A DNA stretch of 27,438 nucleotides from Syntrophales bacterium (lineage in GTDB: Bacteria > Desulfobacterota > Syntrophia > Syntrophales > UBA2251): positions 1 to 27,438 of the forward strand of contig JALNWL010000013.1 of the NCBI GenBank assembly GCA_023230905.1, in the 5' to 3' direction. This document shows positions 24,423 to 27,438 of the stretch, piece by piece. The notes under the pieces were generated by a model that made no database searches, was not told where the DNA came from, and saw nothing but the letters and a program-made list of their open reading frames with translations. Positions within the stretch are counted from its first letter, which is position 1, and the number at the start of each line of letters is the position of its first letter. A program made the position numbers and the translations under genes.

Positions 24423-24872
24423 ATGGAGCGGTATGACGTATTGCCCCCGGCCCTGAAACAGGCCCTGATGAAGAAGATGAAGACGGATTCCCCCTTCTGG
24501 ACCCTGTTGGGGATGGAACTGCTGGATGCCCGCAAGGGCTGGGCCAGGATGCGGCTCCCCTTCGACCGCAAGCTGGTCCACCCCATGGGCATCGCCCACG
24601 GCGGTGCGATCTTTTCCATTGCCGATTCCGCCGTGGCGATGGCCCTGATCGGCATGGTGGACCGGGGAGACGCCTTCGTGACGGTCGAGATGAAGCTCAA
24701 TTACGTGCTCCCCTTCGCGAGCGGCGAGATCACCGCGGAGGCCCGGATCATCCACCAAGGCACGAAAACCGCCCTGGGCGACGTGGAGGTCCGGAACGAC
24801 CGGGACGAACTCGTCGCCAAGGGGCTGGCGACCTACATGATCCTCAAGGGAGGGGCGCAGGCGAACGGCTGA
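24423..24872 (+). CDS. PaaI-family hot-dog thioesterase
   Basis: The product is 149 residues, a single hot-dog domain. The segment HPMGIAHGGAIFSIADSAVA (about 53-72) is the family signature: the HGG turn opens the central helix and the Asp in IADSA is the expected catalytic acid. PaaI-like enzymes hydrolyse aryl- or acyl-CoA esters, often to release CoA from dead-end intermediates. This fits the aryl-CoA ligase and acyl-CoA dehydrogenase in the same window, but the substrate is not defined. The ATG at 24423 is chosen because AAGGAG lies eight bases upstream; the frame is open further 5' but overlaps the promoter. Confidence 0.88.
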   Translation: MERYDVLPPALKQALMKKMKTDSPFWTLLGMELLDARKGWARMRLPFDRKLVHPMGIAHGGAIFSIADSAVAMALIGMVDRGDAFVTVEMKLNYVLPFASGEITAEARIIHQGTKTALGDVEVRNDRDELVAKGLATYMILKGGAQANG

Positions 24873-24955
24873 AGGCTGAGTGCGTCGATCGATGTGCCGC
24901 AGGGCCTCTATCCACCGGATATTCATGGGTTTCTGGGAAAATGCACGCAAAGGGA

Positions 24956-24984
24956 TTGCCAGCGGACCGGAAGAGGATTACATT
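24956..24984 (+). promoter_or_regulatory. Probable rubrerythrin promoter
   Basis: TTGCCA (24956-24961), a 17-base spacer, then TACATT (24979-24984). Directly downstream CCCCGC and GCGGGG (24985-25006) can pair across ten bases; no PerR-like box is obvious. Confidence 0.45.
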
Positions 24985-25077
24985 CCCCGCATGACGCCGA
25001 GCGGGGTCGAGGTCGCCGGACACGCCGGCGCTGCATGCACCCCAGGATCGATCTGAACTCGAGAAAGGAGACCCACC

Positions 25078-25662
25078 ATGGATTTCAAGAACAGCAAGAC
25101 GCGGACCAACCTGATGAATTCCTTTGCCGGAGAGTCCCAAGCCCGCAACCGCTACACGTTCTTCGCCAGCGCGGCCAAGAAGGAGGGCTATGAACAGATT
25201 TCGGAGATCTTCACCGACACGGCCAACAACGAGAAGGAGCACGCCAAGCTCTTCTACAAGCACATCGTGGATCTGAGCGGCGGCGAGGATGCCATCCAGG
25301 TCAACGGCACCTACCCCGTGATCCTGGGCGACACGCTCGCCAATCTGAAATCGGCCGCCGCCGGTGAAAACGAGGAGTGGACGGCGCTTTACCCGGAGGC
25401 GGCGAAGATCGCCGACGCGGAAGGCTTCCCCAAGGTCGCCGAGACCTTCCGTCAGGTGGCCGAGGCGGAGAAGTCCCACGAGGACCGCTACCTCGCCCTC
25501 GCGCAGAACATCGCCAACGGCGAAGTTTTCAAAAAGAAGGCCAAGATCAAGTGGCGCTGCCGGAACTGCGGTCGGATCATCGAGAGTCAAGAAGCGCCCA
25601 AGGTCTGCCCGACCTGCCAGCATCCCCAGGATTATTTCGAAGTGAAGGCCGAGAATTATTGA
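25078..25662 (+). CDS. Rubrerythrin
   Basis: The product is 194 residues, the standard length. The N-terminal four-helix diiron domain shows E19 in SFAGESQAR, EKEH at 52-55 and EKSH at 131-134, the ExxH pairs of this family. The C-terminal rubredoxin-like domain binds one iron through C161, C164, C177 and C180 (CRNCG, then CPTCQ). Rubrerythrin reduces hydrogen peroxide in anaerobes, taking electrons from rubredoxin or NADH-linked donors. AAAGGAGACCCACC upstream of the ATG is a strong ribosome site. The gene has its own putative promoter and appears monocistronic. It supports an anaerobic lifestyle for the host. Confidence 0.96.
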   Translation: MDFKNSKTRTNLMNSFAGESQARNRYTFFASAAKKEGYEQISEIFTDTANNEKEHAKLFYKHIVDLSGGEDAIQVNGTYPVILGDTLANLKSAAAGENEEWTALYPEAAKIADAEGFPKVAETFRQVAEAEKSHEDRYLALAQNIANGEVFKKKAKIKWRCRNCGRIIESQEAPKVCPTCQHPQDYFEVKAENY

Positions 25663-25685
25663 GGCGTGACCCGCCCGACGGCCGT

Positions 25686-25714
25686 TCCGGATCCGACCTC
25701 CGTCGCGATCCGGA
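25686..25714 (+). terminator. Hairpin downstream of rubrerythrin
   Basis: TCCGGATC (25686-25693) and GATCCGGA (25707-25714) are perfect inverted arms around 13 bases, starting 24 bases after the stop. A short TTTT occurs ten bases further on, so weak termination is possible. Confidence 0.35.
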
Positions 25715-25786
25715 GCGGCAGCCGGTTTTCCGTGTCCGCACCATCGCCCAATGTCATCGTTTCCGTCTTCCATTTCCGGAGGGGGT

Positions 25787-26086
25787 GTGGCGCTGAGAGC
25801 ATCGACGAAAGCCCTGATGGCGAAGCGCGGCCGGCGCATCGAACGACCCGTCCACAACGGCGTCTATCACGCCTTCTCTCACCCGTACGTCTGCGTCGCC
25901 TGCCACACCTTGCGCTTCCCGGAACGCGATTTCACCCGGTTCACCCCCTGTTGCCCAACATGCCACGTTCGGAAGATTGCCCCAAAGGCGGTTCCGGCGC
26001 TACGGCCTGATTCCACCCCCGTGCGGGGGAATGCGGCAGTCATTCCCCCCGGCTGGATCATGCTCCGGCCGGGGGGAGAAAAATAA
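25787..26086 (+). CDS. Doubtful small Cys-rich (zinc-ribbon-like) protein
   Basis: The frame is 99 codons from a GTG preceded by GGAGGGGG (25778-25785); an ATG at 25817 would give 89 codons. Residues around the middle read YVCVACHTLRF, then CCPTCHVRK, which could form a Cys/His metal site. Third codon positions are mostly G or C up to about 25960, as in real genes here. Against it, the last third runs through the repeat-like hairpins at 26016-26077 and looks non-coding, and I know no homologue. It may be a true small gene with a degraded end, or chance. Confidence 0.35.
   Translation: MALRASTKALMAKRGRRIERPVHNGVYHAFSHPYVCVACHTLRFPERDFTRFTPCCPTCHVRKIAPKAVPALRPDSTPVRGNAAVIPPGWIMLRPGGEK
26016..26077 (+). 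promoter_or_regulatory. Leader with three mutually exclusive hairpins before the acyl-CoA dehydrogenase gene
   Basis: Segment 1 CCCCC (26016-26020) pairs with GGGGG (26025-26029). GGGGGAATG (26025-26033) also pairs with CATTCCCCC (26041-26049). The region 26044-26057 in turn pairs with 26064-26077 in a stem of about 14 bp (CCCCCCGGC with GCCGGGGGG at its base). Adjacent pairs exclude each other, as in attenuators. No T-tract follows the last stem; an A-rich stretch and the ribosome site GGAGAGGAG (26091-26099) come next. A REP-like element is the alternative. Confidence 0.45.
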
Positions 26087-26106
26087 CAAAAGGAGAGGAG
26101 AAGATT

Positions 26107-27438
26107 ATGGGGAGTTTGATTTGTGACGTCAGGGATCAGAAGTTCGTGCTGTACGAGTTGCTCAAGATCGAGGAGCTCTGCAAGACCGAGAAGTACGCGG
26201 ATTTCTCGCGTGAGACCTTCGACATGACGCTGGCGGAGGCCGAAAAGTTCGCCACGGAGGTCCTATTTCCGACGATGGCGGAGGGCGACCGGGTGGGCTG
26301 CAAGCTGGAAAACGGCCTGGTCAAGGTGCCCCCCTGTTTCCGCCGGCCCTTCCAGCTCTACCAGGAAGGCGGCTGGAGCACCATGAGCGTCTCCCAAGAG
26401 GCGGGCGGCCAGGGATTCCCGTTGGTGATGTCCTCCGCGGCCAAGGAGTGGTTCATTCATAATTTCGGGATGATGTGCTACCCCTACCTGACGGAGGGCG
26501 CGGCCCACCTGATCGAGGTCTACGGCACGGAGGCCCAGAAGCGCAAGTACATGGACAAGATGTACGCCTGCGAGTGGGGCGGCACGATGGCCCTGACCGA
26601 ACCGGGGGCCGGCAGCGACGTCGGTAACCTGAAGACAAAGGCCATCCGGCAGCCGGACGGGACCTTCCGCCTCCAGGGGACGAAGCAGTTCATCACGGCG
26701 GCCGACCATGACCTGGTTCCGAACATCGTCCACCCGGTGCTCGCCCGGATCGAGGGCGACCCGGCGGGGACGGGCGGGATCTCGATCTTCCTCGTCCCGA
26801 AGTACCTCGTCAACGACGACGGGTCCCTGGGTCGGCGCAACGACTACACGATCGGCGCGATCGAGGAGAAGATGGGCCTTCACGGGAGCGCCACCTGCGT
26901 GATGAACCTGGGCGACAACGGGGACTGCTACGCCGAACTTCTCGGCGAGGAGCGCCAGGGAATCAAGGTCATGTTCCAGCTCATGAACGAAGCCCGGATC
27001 GGCGTGGGCATCCAGTCGCTCTCGCTCGGCGGCATCGCCTACCTCCACGCCGTAAACTACGCGAAGGAGCGCCTGCAGGGCTCGTCGCTCCTTGAGATGA
27101 AGAACCCCGAGGCCCCGCGGGTGCCGATCATCCAGCACGCCGACGTCCGCCGGATGCTCCTGTGGATGAAGGCCCACGTCGAAGGCTTCCGGGCGCTGAC
27201 GTACTATACGGCCTACTGCGAAGACATCGTCCACGCGTCCGCCGACGAGGCGCATCGGGACAAGTGCAAGGGCATCATCGAGGTCCTGACCCCGATCGTG
27301 AAGGCGTACTGTTCCGACGTGGCCTTCAAGGTGACGGAACTCGCGATCCAGACCTACGGCGGCTACGGTTACTGCTCGGAGTACCCCGTGGAGCAGTTCA
27401 TGCGCGACCTGAAGATCGCCTCGATCTACGAGGGGGCG
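26107..27438 (+). CDS. Acyl-CoA dehydrogenase, 5' part (runs off the window)
   Basis: The frame stays open for 444 codons to the window edge. The N-terminal helical domain is followed by the FAD-domain motif MALTEPGAGSDVGNLKT (about 160-176), a beta domain with GTKQFITAADHD, and the C-terminal helical domain with QTYGGYGYCSEYPVEQFMRD. The last residues are IYEGA, whose Glu corresponds to the catalytic base of many acyl-CoA dehydrogenases. The length and the extended N-terminus fit the approximately 600-residue subfamily with an extra C-terminal domain, which lies outside. The enzyme oxidises acyl-CoA to enoyl-CoA and passes electrons to ETF; chain specificity is unknown. GGAGAGGAG precedes the ATG. 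The preceding leader is highly structured. Confidence 0.93.
   Translation, partial: MGSLICDVRDQKFVLYELLKIEELCKTEKYADFSRETFDMTLAEAEKFATEVLFPTMAEGDRVGCKLENGLVKVPPCFRRPFQLYQEGGWSTMSVSQEAGGQGFPLVMSSAAKEWFIHNFGMMCYPYLTEGAAHLIEVYGTEAQKRKYMDKMYACEWGGTMALTEPGAGSDVGNLKTKAIRQPDGTFRLQGTKQFITAADHDLVPNIVHPVLARIEGDPAGTGGISIFLVPKYLVNDDGSLGRRNDYTIGAIEEKMGLHGSATCVMNLGDNGDCYAELLGEERQGIKVMFQLMNEARIGVGIQSLSLGGIAYLHAVNYAKERLQGSSLLEMKNPEAPRVPIIQHADVRRMLLWMKAHVEGFRALTYYTAYCEDIVHASADEAHRDKCKGIIEVLTPIVKAYCSDVAFKVTELAIQTYGGYGYCSEYPVEQFMRDLKIASIYEGA

Noticed and set aside
26263..27255. 330-codon minus-strand open frame
   Set aside because: It is antisense to the acyl-CoA dehydrogenase gene, and its sequence is the typical GC-rich shadow.

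Overview
The window is a gene-dense, GC-rich chromosomal stretch with short spacers, from an anaerobic bacterium. I infer a Desulfobacterota (deltaproteobacterial) lineage, possibly Syntrophales-like. The grounds are a glycyl-radical-enzyme activase, an ADP-forming acyl-CoA synthetase alpha subunit, a phenylacetate-CoA ligase with a paired ACT protein, rubrerythrin, a hot-dog thioesterase and an acyl-CoA dehydrogenase. No rRNA or marker gene is present, so the taxonomy is inference only.

Layout. 1-4060: the 3' end of a radical SAM activase and an FMN split-barrel protein (+) converge on an unknown polytopic membrane protein and an acyl-CoA synthetase (NDP-forming) alpha subunit (-), the latter behind a near-consensus promoter. 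4343-8579 (+): a Rho-N/SAP-like small protein, an SCP2 protein, an M24-fold protein, then the RNA-repair pair archease and RtcB. 8631-10850: an accessory patch, visibly less GC-rich. It holds an antitoxin gene without a recognisable toxin, an intact DNA methyltransferase, and an XhoI/PaeR7I-like restriction endonuclease broken inside its catalytic core. 11136-14026 (-): ACT protein, phenylacetate-CoA ligase and a nucleoside-recognition (Gate) membrane protein. 14208-16199 (+): a membrane HAMP-GGDEF protein and a coiled-coil lipoprotein. 16309-20333 (-): a tight run ftsH, mutY, ybaK-like deacylase and a thioredoxin whose N-terminal zinc ribbon is tandemly duplicated. 20448-24298 (+): a complete binding-protein/ATPase/fused-permease ABC importer of the iron/2-aminoethylphosphonate class, behind a strong promoter and a palindrome. 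24306-27438 (+): thioesterase, rubrerythrin, a doubtful Cys-rich small ORF, and an acyl-CoA dehydrogenase running off the window, preceded by a leader with three mutually exclusive hairpins.

Most genes are housekeeping or metabolic (acyl-CoA chemistry, aromatic acid activation, redox and DNA/RNA repair). I do not see a clear undescribed multi-gene system. The items most worth following are the decayed restriction-modification/antitoxin patch, the duplicated zinc ribbon of the thioredoxin, the alternative-hairpin leader at 26016-26077, and the Rho-N-like/SCP2/M24 cluster with an altered M24 metal site. No CRISPR array, tRNA, rRNA, transposase or prophage gene was seen.
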